Position numbers and translations under genes: made by a program. This document shows, piece after piece, positions 34,371 through 43,917 of a stretch of 64,000 nt of DNA (position 1 is its first letter; each line of letters begins with the position of its first letter). Under the pieces are notes generated by a model. It was not told the DNA's origin. It did not search any database and worked only from the letters and a program-made list of their open reading frames with translations. This DNA is from Lachnospiraceae bacterium (GTDB lineage Bacteria; Bacillota; Clostridia; Lachnospirales; Lachnospiraceae), in the NCBI GenBank assembly GCA_003862155.1, contig QOUV01000007.1:39965-103964 (forward strand), in the 5' to 3' direction.

Positions 34371-34784
34371 ATGGAATTGAGAAACTGCATTAAATGTGGG
34401 AAAATATTCGGATACAGAGGAGTTGGTCCTGCTATCTGCGATAATTGCAAGAAGGAAGCAGAAGAGCGATTTGACAAGGTCAAGGAATACATCCGGGACA
34501 ACCCGCTGACATCGATAAATGAAGTTGCAGAGGAGTGCCATGTCACAGTAGCACAGATCAAGCAGTGGGTCAGAGAAGAGAGACTTATGTTCTCGAAGGA
34601 ATCAGGGGTGGTATTCCATTGCGAGAATTGCGGCGCTCCTATAAGGACAGGAAGATTTTGTGAGAAGTGCAAGAGTGAGATGGTAAATGATCTCGACGGC
34701 ATGTATCAGAAGCCTCAGGCACCTGCAGCGCCTCCGAAGAGACAGAGAGAGACAGACCGCATGAGGTTTGCTGGCAGGAAGTGA
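34371..34784 (+). CDS. yvyF: YvyF-type flagellar operon protein
   Basis: The product has 137 residues. CxxC pairs at both ends of the fold (NCIKCGKIF, CDNCKKE, CENCGAPI, CEKCKSEM) flank a MerR-like helix-turn-helix (TSINEVAEECHVTVAQIKQW). This is the pattern of the flagellar-operon protein family including B. subtilis YvyF. A Pro/Arg-rich tail follows. Its place after comF matches the Bacillus order and ties this stretch to motility control; the molecular function is not established. Confidence 0.8.
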   Translation: MELRNCIKCGKIFGYRGVGPAICDNCKKEAEERFDKVKEYIRDNPLTSINEVAEECHVTVAQIKQWVREERLMFSKESGVVFHCENCGAPIRTGRFCEKCKSEMVNDLDGMYQKPQAPAAPPKRQRETDRMRFAGRK

Positions 34785-34787
34785 TTT

Positions 34788-35261
34788 ATGATTGATACAG
34801 AACGTGTCAAGAAGATGACGCAGATGGCTCTTCGCGAGAAGCGCTCGGGAATAAAGCTTGATTCAGTTGACGACATCGACAAGAAGGACTTCCTGTCCTT
34901 CTATGGGGTAAGATCTTTTTTTCAGTCGACGATCATCTACTGTGTCCTTTTTATCCTGATCATCGTTTTGATATTTTCTACGGTCACAGTACAGGTGAAC
35001 CGACTGAACATTGCAATCACTGTCTTTGCCGGTATCATGGGTTATCTTTTCTTTATGCTGTTTTACTCGGGCTATTCGAGGAGACAGAACATAAGGCGCT
35101 TTGCTGAATACCAGCAGATAGCAGATGATCAGAGGAATGATCTGAAGATTCTGGAGGAGATGTACGAGAAAGAGGAGAGGGAAAGTCACGGACAGCAGGA
35201 GAAGACAGACAGGGACGAACAGAATGAAGATAGACCTGGCGACGAGGAGCCAAATCAATAA
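34788..35261 (+). CDS. Uncharacterised protein with two transmembrane segments
   Basis: The product has 157 residues and no recognised family. Two hydrophobic segments (about 46-70 and 76-95) are followed by a charged coiled-coil-like tail ending in an acidic, Gln/Glu-rich stretch (EKTDRDEQNEDRPGDEEPNQ). It starts 3 nt after yvyF and overlaps the next membrane gene by 38 bp, so it belongs to the yvyF-to-cdaR run. Confidence 0.7.
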   Translation: MIDTERVKKMTQMALREKRSGIKLDSVDDIDKKDFLSFYGVRSFFQSTIIYCVLFILIIVLIFSTVTVQVNRLNIAITVFAGIMGYLFFMLFYSGYSRRQNIRRFAEYQQIADDQRNDLKILEEMYEKEERESHGQQEKTDRDEQNEDRPGDEEPNQ

Positions 35262-36180
35262 CTTCATATCTACCCATGAGAATTTATTCAGACGTGCAGC
35301 GGGTGGAGTATGGACTTTTTTCGGAGTTTTTATCATTTCACGTGACTTTGGGTTTTCGACACTGCTCTCTTCACCTGTTATCACAATTATACTTACAGCA
35401 GCCGGAGTCTTTGTCCCGTTTTCCGGCATAGCTTTGATGCTGGTTATTTACACAGTGCTTCAGATTTTGAACCTATCGCAGTCTGTCGGTGTAGTTCTGC
35501 TTCTGATGTATCTGTTTTTTTATGCATTCACCTATTCATACAAGGCGAAGAATATGAACCTGCTCCCGGGTATCACTGTGTTGTACAGGATTTCAATACC
35601 GTACTGCGCACCTATGGTGGCAGGACTTTTTGGAGATTATCACGAGGTTACGTCGATCATAGGCGGCAGTGCTATCGCATACTATATGAAGAGTGTACAC
35701 GATGCAGTTCCGACGCTCTCAGAGTCGGGCAATGCTACCGGAGGACTCGATATCCTCTCGTCTATGATCGGAAACAGTGGATTTTATTTTTTTATGGCCG
35801 CAATGGTCATAATGTTTCTGATGGTCACTACGATCAGAAATATCCGCTCTCCGCATTCATGGATATTTGCAGTCATACTCGGGGTACTTTCTGAGGCACT
35901 GATCATGGCTGGAGGAGAGATATTTTTCGGACAGGGGCCGGGAGCGGCGAGCCTTTTCTTTGGAAATGTTGTAGCGGCAGTAGTGGGATTTCTGTCCGCA
36001 GCTTTTCTGCAGAATCTCGACTATACGAGGGTTGAGAGGGTTCAGTTTGAAGACGATGAATATTACTATTATGTGACGGCTGTGCCGAAGATCCATATTT
36101 CAAAGGAAGATAAAGAGATAAAGAGGATCACTCCGGATATGGCCGATGATAAAAATGATGAGAAGGAGGTGAAAGCGTGA
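35224..36180 (+). CDS. Uncharacterised polytopic membrane protein before cdaA
   Basis: The product has 318 residues with about eight hydrophobic segments between residues 30 and 265. The cytosolic-looking tail contains an acidic-aromatic patch (EDDEYYYYVTAVPKIHISKE) and a charged end. It was not assigned to a family. It overlaps both neighbours (38 bp upstream, 4 bp with cdaA), which implies a fixed operon and perhaps a partner role for the diadenylate cyclase (inference). Confidence 0.7.
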   Translation: MKIDLATRSQINNFISTHENLFRRAAGGVWTFFGVFIISRDFGFSTLLSSPVITIILTAAGVFVPFSGIALMLVIYTVLQILNLSQSVGVVLLLMYLFFYAFTYSYKAKNMNLLPGITVLYRISIPYCAPMVAGLFGDYHEVTSIIGGSAIAYYMKSVHDAVPTLSESGNATGGLDILSSMIGNSGFYFFMAAMVIMFLMVTTIRNIRSPHSWIFAVILGVLSEALIMAGGEIFFGQGPGAASLFFGNVVAAVVGFLSAAFLQNLDYTRVERVQFEDDEYYYYVTAVPKIHISKEDKEIKRITPDMADDKNDEKEVKA

Positions 36181-37052
36181 CTGGATTTCTGGATAATTTA
36201 AATGCATTCCTGTATGATAATTTTTCTGTTACCATTCCTTCAGTGCATGTGATCGATGTTATAGAGATCCTGATCATAGCCTTCTTTATCTATGAGATAC
36301 TTCTCTGGCTGAAAAACAGCCGCGCTTACATGCTCCTTCGTGGAATACTTGTTATTGTCGTATTTTTCGTGATAGCAGGTCTGTTACAGATGAACACGAT
36401 CCTCTGGCTCGGTGAGAGACTGTTGAGCGTCGGTATTACAGCACTTATCGTCGTGTTCCAGCCGGAGCTTCGCTCAGCGCTGGAGCAGCTCGGACGGAGG
36501 AATCTGTTTCAGGTGCTCGTCAAGGGATTCCAGAAGAATGCTGAAGAGAGATTCAGCGACCATACACTAAGCGACCTCGTAAAGGCATGCTTTGATATGG
36601 GATCAGTGCGGACAGGTGCTCTTATCGTCATTGAAATGGAGACGGGGCTTCAGGAGTATGAGCGTACAGGTATATCTATAGATGCTATACTTTCCAGGCA
36701 GCTTCTGATAAATATTTTCGAGAAAAATACCCCTCTGCACGACGGTGCAGTCCTCGTCAAAGGAGACAGAGTCGTCTCGGCGACCTGCTATCTGCCGCTT
36801 TCAGACAATATGGAGATATCAAAGGACCTTGGAACAAGACACAGGGCGGCTCTTGGAATCTCAGAGGTGTCGGATGCCCTGACTATTGTGGTCTCAGAGG
36901 AGACCGGACAGGTCTCTGTGACAAAGGGAGGCAGGCTGTACCACGATATTACAGCAGATGAGCTGACTAAGTTTCTGGAGGATATTCAGAATAAGAATAT
37001 AAAAAATGACAGAAAGAAGGAAGGAGGATCTGCAGATGAGCAAAAGGCTTAA
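36177..37052 (+). CDS. cdaA: Membrane diadenylate cyclase CdaA
   Basis: The product has 291 residues and starts at GTG 36177 after GGAGG. Three transmembrane helices (about 20-100) precede the DisA_N domain with VVFQPELRSALEQLGR, the catalytic LHDGAVLVKGDRV and LGTRHRAALGISE (DGA and RHR motifs). It makes c-di-AMP from two ATP, controlling potassium, osmotic and wall homeostasis. Directly followed by cdaR, as in most Firmicutes. Confidence 0.96.
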   Translation: MTGFLDNLNAFLYDNFSVTIPSVHVIDVIEILIIAFFIYEILLWLKNSRAYMLLRGILVIVVFFVIAGLLQMNTILWLGERLLSVGITALIVVFQPELRSALEQLGRRNLFQVLVKGFQKNAEERFSDHTLSDLVKACFDMGSVRTGALIVIEMETGLQEYERTGISIDAILSRQLLINIFEKNTPLHDGAVLVKGDRVVSATCYLPLSDNMEISKDLGTRHRAALGISEVSDALTIVVSEETGQVSVTKGGRLYHDITADELTKFLEDIQNKNIKNDRKKEGGSADEQKA

Positions 37053-38403
37053 AGACTTCCTGACAAAGAACTGGGGATGGAAAATCCTTGCAGTGATTCT
37101 GTCGATCATCCTCTGGGTTGTAATAGTCAGTGTAAACGATCCCGTCGAGAAACGTGATTTCACCGCCAAGGTTTCACTTGAGAATAAAGACTCGATAAGC
37201 CAGCAGGGTAAATATGTTTCGGTGGCTGATTCGGCGCTTTCTGTGACTTTTCGCGTCAGTGCCCACAGGGGCGTTATGGACAGGCTCAGAAACACTGATT
37301 TCATTGCCACGGCTGATCTTAATTATGTCGATAAGAATGGCAAAGTCCCGATACAGATAAGCTGCTCTACATACTCGCAGAATCAGGTGAAAATTATCGG
37401 AGCTACACACTATCTGCAGGTCGAGGTCGGCGAGAAGCAGTCGAAGAAATTTATGATAAGACCTGCGACCAAAGGAAATCCGGCAGACGGTTTTGCAGTC
37501 AAGTCTGCATCGGTCACTCCGAATGTAGTGACTGTAGAGGGGCCGGCCAGCATTGTGAAAAAGATCGACCATGTCAGCGCTGTAGCTGATATTGACGATG
37601 TATCAGAGAACGTTACAGAGAAGGTAGTACCGGTATTCTACGATTCGAATAACGAAGAGATAAATACGACGAGACTTACGCTTTCGACTTCTACTGTAAA
37701 TGTATCGGTTGTAATGGAGTCGCTCAAGACGGTCCCGATAGAGGTGACTGAACCGAAGAGCAGTGAGCTTCCGGACGGTGTCTCGATAAGCAGTATTACC
37801 ACAGATCCGAGCCAGATTTCCCTTGTGGGAGATGCGAAGAATCTGAACAGCATCACGAGGATTTCAATCCCGTTCTCTGTGATAGACCTGAATACAAAGA
37901 AGTCATCGTTCAGTACTGAAGTTGATATCACGAGTTACCTTCCGAAAAATGTGAGCCTGAGTGAAGATTCCAAGTCTAAAATTACTGTGACTGTGAATCT
38001 GGAGAGTCAGACGAGTAAGACTATTTCAGTTTCAACTGATAATCTGACAGTGAATAATCTGCCGGACGGATATCAGGCGGCATTCGCTGAAAAGACAGTA
38101 AGCGTGGAACTTACCGGGCTTGAGAGCAAGCTGTCATCAATAGATGCCGATAAGCTGACTGGCTCTGTTGATGCGAGCGGTCTATCGGAAGGGGATCACC
38201 AGGTGTCTGTTAAGCTGTCGCTGCCTGATGGCATCAAGGCACAGAATGCTACGACTAAGATCACCATTAAGAAGAAGACGACTGAAAACACCGACAGTGG
38301 AAGTACAACGGATAGTGGAAGCACGAACAGCGGAAGTACCGATAGCAATAGCACAACCAGTACGGATGATAATAACACCAGCAACAATGGAGGAACACAG
38401 TAA
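37036..38403 (+). CDS. cdaR: CdaR / YbbR-domain regulator of CdaA
   Basis: The product has about 455 residues. One transmembrane helix (WGWKILAVILSIILWVVIVS, about 12-32) anchors an extracellular region of roughly four YbbR repeats (for example VTVEGPASIVKKIDHVSAVA). A Ser/Thr/Asn/Asp-rich low-complexity tail follows. CdaR modulates CdaA. GGAGG sits 8 nt before ATG 37036, inside the end of cdaA; a start at 37006 lacks such a site. The glmM gene, often third in this operon, is absent and an HPr gene follows instead. Confidence 0.92.
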   Translation: MSKRLKDFLTKNWGWKILAVILSIILWVVIVSVNDPVEKRDFTAKVSLENKDSISQQGKYVSVADSALSVTFRVSAHRGVMDRLRNTDFIATADLNYVDKNGKVPIQISCSTYSQNQVKIIGATHYLQVEVGEKQSKKFMIRPATKGNPADGFAVKSASVTPNVVTVEGPASIVKKIDHVSAVADIDDVSENVTEKVVPVFYDSNNEEINTTRLTLSTSTVNVSVVMESLKTVPIEVTEPKSSELPDGVSISSITTDPSQISLVGDAKNLNSITRISIPFSVIDLNTKKSSFSTEVDITSYLPKNVSLSEDSKSKITVTVNLESQTSKTISVSTDNLTVNNLPDGYQAAFAEKTVSVELTGLESKLSSIDADKLTGSVDASGLSEGDHQVSVKLSLPDGIKAQNATTKITIKKKTTENTDSGSTTDSGSTNSGSTDSNSTTSTDDNNTSNNGGTQ

Positions 38404-38406
38404 TAT

Positions 38407-38679
38407 ATGGTAAGTCAGAAGCTTACGATAACAAATCCGACGGGGCTTCACCTCCGACCCGCTGGAGCGCTCTGCCAGGAGGCAATGAAATATAAATCAA
38501 AGATTACTTTCAAATACGGCCCGAATGATATGGGCGAAGCTAATGCCAAAAGTATACTCTCGGTCCTAGGAGCCTGCATCAGGCGTGGCGACGAGATTAC
38601 GCTTATCTGCGATGGCGAGGACGAGGTGGAAGCCATGCACCGCCTGGTGAAGGTTATAGTAGATGGTTTTGGTGATTAA
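38407..38679 (+). CDS. ptsH: HPr phosphocarrier protein
   Basis: The product has 90 residues. The active-site loop is TGLHLRPAG with His15 and Arg17, so phosphotransfer from enzyme I should work. The regulatory serine is Ser49 in NAKSIL, the HprK target. It lies 3 nt after cdaR, away from other PTS genes. A second HPr-like protein without the His is at 61609, and the kinase HprK is at 56485. Confidence 0.9.
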   Translation: MVSQKLTITNPTGLHLRPAGALCQEAMKYKSKITFKYGPNDMGEANAKSILSVLGACIRRGDEITLICDGEDEVEAMHRLVKVIVDGFGD

Positions 38680-38728
38680 TCTGTTGATTTGCATTTGAGG
38701 AAATCAAGGAAAGAAGGAAAAAGACAAA

Positions 38729-40408
38729 ATGATGAATTACAAACACTATGTAAAGAACCCGGTATTAAATTTCCCGGAGAGGACATGGCCGGACAAGGAG
38801 ATAACGAAGCATCCGATCTGGTGCTCAGTAGACTTAAGAGACGGTAACCAGGCACTTGTGGAGCCGATGAATGTCGATGAGAAGATGGAGATGTTCGATC
38901 TCCTTTTAAAGCTCGGCTTCAAGGAGATTGAGATAGGCTTTCCGGCAGCATCTCAGATTGAATACGATTTTCTGAGAAAACTTGTCGAAGAGCACAGAAT
39001 ACCGGACGATGTAAAGGTACAGGTTCTCTGCCAGTGCAGACAGAATCTTATCGACCGTACATTTGAAGCGATACAGGGCATTCCAAACGTTATTTTTCAT
39101 ATTTACAACTCCACTTCGACGCTGCAGCGTGACGTTGTTTTCCATATGGACAAGGAAGGCATTAAGCAGCTCGCTATCGATGGTACAAATATGGTAAAAG
39201 CCGGCATTTCGAAGTATAAGGGAAATCTCCAGCTCGAGTATTCACCGGAGAGTTTTACAGGCACAGAAGCAGATTATGCGGCTGAAGTCTGTAACGCAGT
39301 AGCAGCAACCTGGGATCATGCGACAGACAATCCGATCATTTTCAATCTCCCTGCAACAGTCGAGATGAATACGCCGAATGTATATGCAGATCAGATTGAG
39401 TATATGAACAATCACCTGGACGAGAGGGAGAACGTCATCCTTTCACTCCACCCGCACAATGACCGCGGTACAGGTATCGCCTGCGCAGAGCTTGGACTTC
39501 TCGCCGGGGCAGACCGTATAGAAGGAACTCTTCTTGGAAATGGCGAGAGAACGGGAAATGTAGATATTTTAAATATAGCGTACAATATGTTCTCGCAGGG
39601 CATCGATCCGGGTCTGGATCTTTCTGATATTAAGGAGATTGTAGAAGTTTGCGAGAGATGCACAAAGATGACCGTTGACCCAAGACATCCGTATGCCGGG
39701 AGCCTTGTATTCACAGCGTTCTCAGGATCACATCAGGACGCTATCAATAAGGGCACGCAGGCTATGAAGGAGAGAGGATCAGAAATCTGGCAGGTACCGT
39801 ATCTTCCGATCGATCCTTCAGATATCGGCAGAGAGTACGAGCCGGTTGTCCGTATCAACAGCCAGTCAGGACGAGGCGGTGTGGCTTTTGTAATGGACAA
39901 GGTCTATGGCTTCAAGATCCCGAAGATCATGCAGCGTGAATTTGCCGACGTAATTCAGGCCATCAGTGAGAAAGAGGGCGGCGAAGTCAAGCCGGAGCGT
40001 ATCATGAAGGAGTTCAAGAGGGAGTACATCGATAAGAAGTCTCCGTTCAAGCTCGACTTTGTTGACATCGACGATAATACCGATGATGAGGATACACACA
40101 TTTCACTCGATTTCAAGTACAATGGCGAGGCATTCCATTCGGAGGCCGACGGAAACGGACCTGTCGATGCAGTAAAGACGGCCATCAGACAGTGCGTTCC
40201 GCAGGTTGATTTTACAGTCGAAGATTATTCGGAGCACTCTCTCGGAGTTGGATCTGGTGCAAAGGCTGCGGCCTACATTGAGCTGTCCGATCCGCGTACG
40301 AAGAACATCGCCTTCGGTGTAGGACTTTCCTCGAACATCACAAGAGCTTCCATAAGAGGGATCTTCTCGGCACTGAACAGAATGACCGAAAAGCAGAAAG
40401 ATCTTTAA
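38729..40408 (+). CDS. leuA: 2-isopropylmalate synthase
   Basis: The product has 559 residues and catalyses the first committed step of leucine synthesis (acetyl-CoA plus 2-oxoisovalerate). Motifs: SVDLRDGNQALVEP, LSLHPHNDRGTG with metal-binding His residues, GNGERTGNVDI and a C-terminal LeuA dimer/regulatory domain (DFVDIDDNTDDEDTHISLDF, GVGSGAKAAAYIEL). The length and start fit the long LeuA2 type. The 49-bp leader is too short for a T-box, and no attenuator was seen. Confidence 0.95.
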   Translation: MMNYKHYVKNPVLNFPERTWPDKEITKHPIWCSVDLRDGNQALVEPMNVDEKMEMFDLLLKLGFKEIEIGFPAASQIEYDFLRKLVEEHRIPDDVKVQVLCQCRQNLIDRTFEAIQGIPNVIFHIYNSTSTLQRDVVFHMDKEGIKQLAIDGTNMVKAGISKYKGNLQLEYSPESFTGTEADYAAEVCNAVAATWDHATDNPIIFNLPATVEMNTPNVYADQIEYMNNHLDERENVILSLHPHNDRGTGIACAELGLLAGADRIEGTLLGNGERTGNVDILNIAYNMFSQGIDPGLDLSDIKEIVEVCERCTKMTVDPRHPYAGSLVFTAFSGSHQDAINKGTQAMKERGSEIWQVPYLPIDPSDIGREYEPVVRINSQSGRGGVAFVMDKVYGFKIPKIMQREFADVIQAISEKEGGEVKPERIMKEFKREYIDKKSPFKLDFVDIDDNTDDEDTHISLDFKYNGEAFHSEADGNGPVDAVKTAIRQCVPQVDFTVEDYSEHSLGVGSGAKAAAYIELSDPRTKNIAFGVGLSSNITRASIRGIFSALNRMTEKQKDL

Positions 40409-40431
40409 ATAAAAAAATATTGAGAAAAGCA

Positions 40432-41295
40432 ATGAGAAAAATAGTAGTGACCGGGCCGAATGGCCAGCTTGGAAAAGCGGTATTAAAAGAGTACAAAAAC
40501 GACGCAGATGCAGAGCTGATTTCAATTTCCCATCGGGAAATGCCAATCGAGGATCTCGATGCTGTTTTAAATAAGACCGCAGAGCTTGATCCGGATGTTA
40601 TCATTAACTGTGCGGGGTATACGGACGTGGACGGATGTGAAAAAAACACACATCTGGCTGGAAGAATCAACGGTATCGGACCGAGAAACCTCGCGATAGC
40701 AGCGCAGAAGACCGGGGCAAAACTTGTACATATTTCTACGGACTATGTATTTGACGGCTGCGGTGACAGGCCATATGTGGAGTCCGATGCTCCGGGACCG
40801 GTCAGTGCCTATGGCCGTTCGAAGCTTGTCGGAGAGAAATATGTGGAATCCCTGTGTCAGAAGTACTTTATCATAAGAACTGCCTGGCTATATGGTGACG
40901 GGGAAAATTTTGTCCGCTCGATGCTTCGCCTGTCGGAAAGCCACGATCAGGTGTCCGTCGTAGACGATCAGATCGGATGCCCTACGAGCGCTGCAGAGGT
41001 TGCAAAGCTGATCCACTATCTTGAACAGACTGAGCAGTACGGCCTCTATCACGGTGTCTGCCGTGGTGAGACCAGCTGGGCTGATTTTGCAGAACGGATA
41101 TTCAGCATCAAAGGCATCAAGGCAAAAGTAAATCACATTTCGTCTGAAGAGTATGTGAAGATGAATCCAGACAGCGCAAACAGGCCGCATTACTCAGTGC
41201 TTGAAGATCAGATGCTCTCACTCATTGCTCCCGAGGACGGCGGCTTTCAGATGGCGACCTGGCAGGAAGCAATAAAAAATTACTTAAAAAAATGA
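40432..41295 (+). CDS. rmlD: dTDP-4-dehydrorhamnose reductase
   Basis: The product has about 287 residues in the SDR fold: VTGPNGQLGKAVL nucleotide motif, NCAGYTDVDGCE, HISTDYVFDG, and YGRSK with catalytic Tyr and Lys. It forms dTDP-L-rhamnose; rmlA, rmlB and rmlC are not in the window. ATG 40432 is preferred over a TTG at 40420. The stop overlaps the next start, beginning a coupled surface-glycan cassette. Confidence 0.93.
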   Translation: MRKIVVTGPNGQLGKAVLKEYKNDADAELISISHREMPIEDLDAVLNKTAELDPDVIINCAGYTDVDGCEKNTHLAGRINGIGPRNLAIAAQKTGAKLVHISTDYVFDGCGDRPYVESDAPGPVSAYGRSKLVGEKYVESLCQKYFIIRTAWLYGDGENFVRSMLRLSESHDQVSVVDDQIGCPTSAAEVAKLIHYLEQTEQYGLYHGVCRGETSWADFAERIFSIKGIKAKVNHISSEEYVKMNPDSANRPHYSVLEDQMLSLIAPEDGGFQMATWQEAIKNYLKK

Positions 41296-42317
41296 AACCA
41301 ACTATAAGTGTTATTATCCCGGCTTACAATATAGCCGGGCTGCTGCCCGGAATGGTGAAAGACATTCTCGGGCAGCCGTTTAAATATTTTGAAATAATCA
41401 TTGTCCTCAGGAAGGACGACCCGGATACTGCGGCAGCAGCGGATGAGCTTGCGAAGCTCGATGACAGGATCCGTGTGATCTACAGACAATCTCCTGGAGT
41501 CTCTGCGGCGAGAAATGCCGGAATAGAGGCTGCAAGGGGAGAATACCTGGTGTTTCCTGACGGAGATGACAGAGTAGAGAGAGGTTATATCGGGACACTC
41601 TTTGCTTCTATAGCAGATTCGAAAAAACAGAAACTCGTAAAGGATTTCAAGAGGATCCCTGTACAGCTTGGCATAGTGGGATACGATATTGTGGATCAGG
41701 ATCAGGTTGTAGATGAGACACAGGAAGCAGTAGTCAGGGTTATGAACAAGGAGGATTTTCTCTGCAGACTGTTTTTTCAGGAGAACTATCAGGGCTATAT
41801 CTGGAATAAAATTTTCAAAAAGAGTATAATCGATAAGTTCAATCTGCGTTTTGACGAAAAAGTTTACTATCGCGAGGATCAGCTTTTTATCTGCAGGTAT
41901 GTGCTGCACTGTAAAGCCATAAGATACAATCCGGCGCATATGTACCACTATGTACAGCGTCCCGATTCGGCAACTGCACTGCTCGAACCGGAGAATGGAG
42001 TCCTCGATTTAAGGGTATTAGAGAGGCAGATGACAGAGTGCAGGGCTTTTTCGAAGATGAGGAAACTCTTGAAAAGACATGAGGATCCCAAGTGGTATTT
42101 AGAGCAGGAGTATGTATTTTACGCTCTGGAGATTTTTTACAGGATGAGATTCGTGAAGGACCGTTCGCACTTTAAGAACAGCTACTTCAGGAAGATAGCC
42201 AAAGAAGTGACAGATATAGAGTACTGTCCAGTCGACGATTGGGAAAAAGAACAGCTTGATTCGATGAGAGAATACGCAAATACAGGATTGGTTAAGGAGA
42301 ACAGAAATGAAGGTTAA
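41292..42317 (+). CDS. Family-2 glycosyltransferase
   Basis: The product has 341 residues. It begins ISVIIPAYNIAGLLPGMVKD, followed by GVSAARNAGIEAARGEYLVF and the metal-binding PDGDD, then FNLRFDEKVYYREDQLF with the ED typical of GT2 enzymes. It probably adds a sugar to the polymer made by this cluster. It overlaps rmlD (ATGA) and glf (11 bp). Confidence 0.9.
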   Translation: MKPTISVIIPAYNIAGLLPGMVKDILGQPFKYFEIIIVLRKDDPDTAAAADELAKLDDRIRVIYRQSPGVSAARNAGIEAARGEYLVFPDGDDRVERGYIGTLFASIADSKKQKLVKDFKRIPVQLGIVGYDIVDQDQVVDETQEAVVRVMNKEDFLCRLFFQENYQGYIWNKIFKKSIIDKFNLRFDEKVYYREDQLFICRYVLHCKAIRYNPAHMYHYVQRPDSATALLEPENGVLDLRVLERQMTECRAFSKMRKLLKRHEDPKWYLEQEYVFYALEIFYRMRFVKDRSHFKNSYFRKIAKEVTDIEYCPVDDWEKEQLDSMREYANTGLVKENRNEG

Positions 42318-43428
42318 TGACCTCGTAGTAGGGAGCGGATTATTTGGCGCAGTTTATGCCAGAGAGGCAATGGACGCGGGCAGAAGCGTCGCTGTCATTG
42401 AGAAGAGAAATCATATAGGTGGAAATGTCTATACCAAAAAGATTTCAGGAATCGATGTGCACATCTATGGAGCCCATATTTTTCATACTTCGGATAAGGA
42501 AGTCTGGGAATATGTGAACAGGTTTGCTGAGTTCAACAACTATATCAACTCCCCGATTGCCATCTATGGTGACGAGCTCTACAATCTCCCGTTCAATATG
42601 AATACATTTTCAAAGATGTGGGGAATAAAGACACCTGCAGAGGCTAAGGCGAAGATTGCTGAGCAGATAAAGCAGCTGAATATCACAAATCCAAAGAACT
42701 TAGAGGAGCAGGCGCTTTCTCTGGTAGGAAGTGATGTGTACGAGAAGCTCATAAAAGGTTATACCCAGAAGCAGTGGGGAAGACCATGCACAGAGCTCCC
42801 TTCATTTATCATAAAGAGGATTCCGCTTCGTTTTACTTATGACAACAACTATTTCACAGACCGCTATCAGGGAATTCCTGTCGACGGCTACACAGCTATC
42901 GTAGAAAAGCTTTTAAAGGGTGCTGACGTATTCCTGAACGAAGATTTTAAAGACTTCAAGAAGAAACACACTTTAAGCGACGGTACAGAGATCGAGTACG
43001 ACAGACTGATCTATACTGGTCAGGTTGACGAATATTTTGATTATACCTATGGCCCGCTCTCATGGAGAAGCGTCCGCTTTGAGACTGAGGAGCTCGACAC
43101 TGATAACTATCAGGGAAATGCAGTAGTAAACTACACCTCTGCAGATGTACCTTATACCCGTATCATTGAGCACAAGCACTTCAATTTCGGAAAGCAGCCG
43201 ACGACTATCATCTCACGGGAGTACTCACACGAGTGGAAACCGGGAGAGGAACCTTACTATCCTGTAAATGATGAACAGAACACGGCTCTCTATGAGAGAT
43301 ATGCATCACTAGCTGAAGATGAAAAGAAGAAAAATGTCTACTTCGGCGGAAGACTCGGACAGTACAAATACTACAACATGGATCAGGTAATCGCGGAGGC
43401 TCTGAAGCTCTCTGAAGAATTGCTGTGA
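42307..43428 (+). CDS. glf: UDP-galactopyranose mutase
   Basis: The product has 373 residues. FAD-binding VVGSGLFGAVYAREAMDAGR, the GLF signature NHIGGNVYTKKI, YGAHIFHTSD and GRLGQYKYYNMDQVI are all present. It converts UDP-galactopyranose to UDP-galactofuranose, so the surface polymer likely contains galactofuranose as well as rhamnose. AAGGAG precedes the ATG within the previous gene. Confidence 0.96.
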   Translation: MKVNDLVVGSGLFGAVYAREAMDAGRSVAVIEKRNHIGGNVYTKKISGIDVHIYGAHIFHTSDKEVWEYVNRFAEFNNYINSPIAIYGDELYNLPFNMNTFSKMWGIKTPAEAKAKIAEQIKQLNITNPKNLEEQALSLVGSDVYEKLIKGYTQKQWGRPCTELPSFIIKRIPLRFTYDNNYFTDRYQGIPVDGYTAIVEKLLKGADVFLNEDFKDFKKKHTLSDGTEIEYDRLIYTGQVDEYFDYTYGPLSWRSVRFETEELDTDNYQGNAVVNYTSADVPYTRIIEHKHFNFGKQPTTIISREYSHEWKPGEEPYYPVNDEQNTALYERYASLAEDEKKKNVYFGGRLGQYKYYNMDQVIAEALKLSEELL

Positions 43429-43437
43429 GGACAATGA

Positions 43438-43914
43438 ATGAAGAAACCTGCAGATTGGCTGGATTCGGTATTCAATTATTTTTTTACAAGGCATCCTAAA
43501 AGCCGTAAGGTGGAGCCGCTTTACCGAAAATACAAAGAGCTTATGCTCTACGGTATGTTTGGATTCGGAACCTTCATTATATCTCTATTCACGTACTGGC
43601 TCTTTACAGAACCACTGCATTGGAATATACTATTGGGAAATGCGCTGTCGTGGGTATTTGCGACTGCTTTTGCATTTTTTACGAACAGGAGGTATGTATT
43701 TTACAATCATACTTCAGGAGTGTTCGCGTTTTTCTATCAACTGGGGACGTTCTGCGTTGGCAGGCTTATTACCCTGGCGATAGAGGAATTTATGCTCGGC
43801 ATTCTTATTGGAGTTTTAGGTCTGCCGAACATGCTGATAAAGTTTATCGCGCAGTTTGTCGTGATAACTTTGAATTATGTTTTTTCTAAGATTTTTGTGT
43901 TCAAAAAGGAATAG
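43438..43914 (+). CDS. GtrA-like membrane protein
   Basis: The product has 158 residues with four hydrophobic helices. ELMLYGMFGFGTFIISLFTY and FATAFAFFTNRRYVFYN are characteristic of the GtrA family, small proteins proposed to move or position lipid-linked sugars. It lies 9 nt after glf and 3 nt before the initiating sugar transferase. Confidence 0.88.
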   Translation: MKKPADWLDSVFNYFFTRHPKSRKVEPLYRKYKELMLYGMFGFGTFIISLFTYWLFTEPLHWNILLGNALSWVFATAFAFFTNRRYVFYNHTSGVFAFFYQLGTFCVGRLITLAIEEFMLGILIGVLGLPNMLIKFIAQFVVITLNYVFSKIFVFKKE

Positions 43915-43917
43915 TAA

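Noticed and set aside
38680..38728. T-box or leader-peptide attenuator before leuA
   Set aside because: The spacer is only 49 bp, with no Leu-rich leader frame, no T-box sequence and no terminator hairpin.
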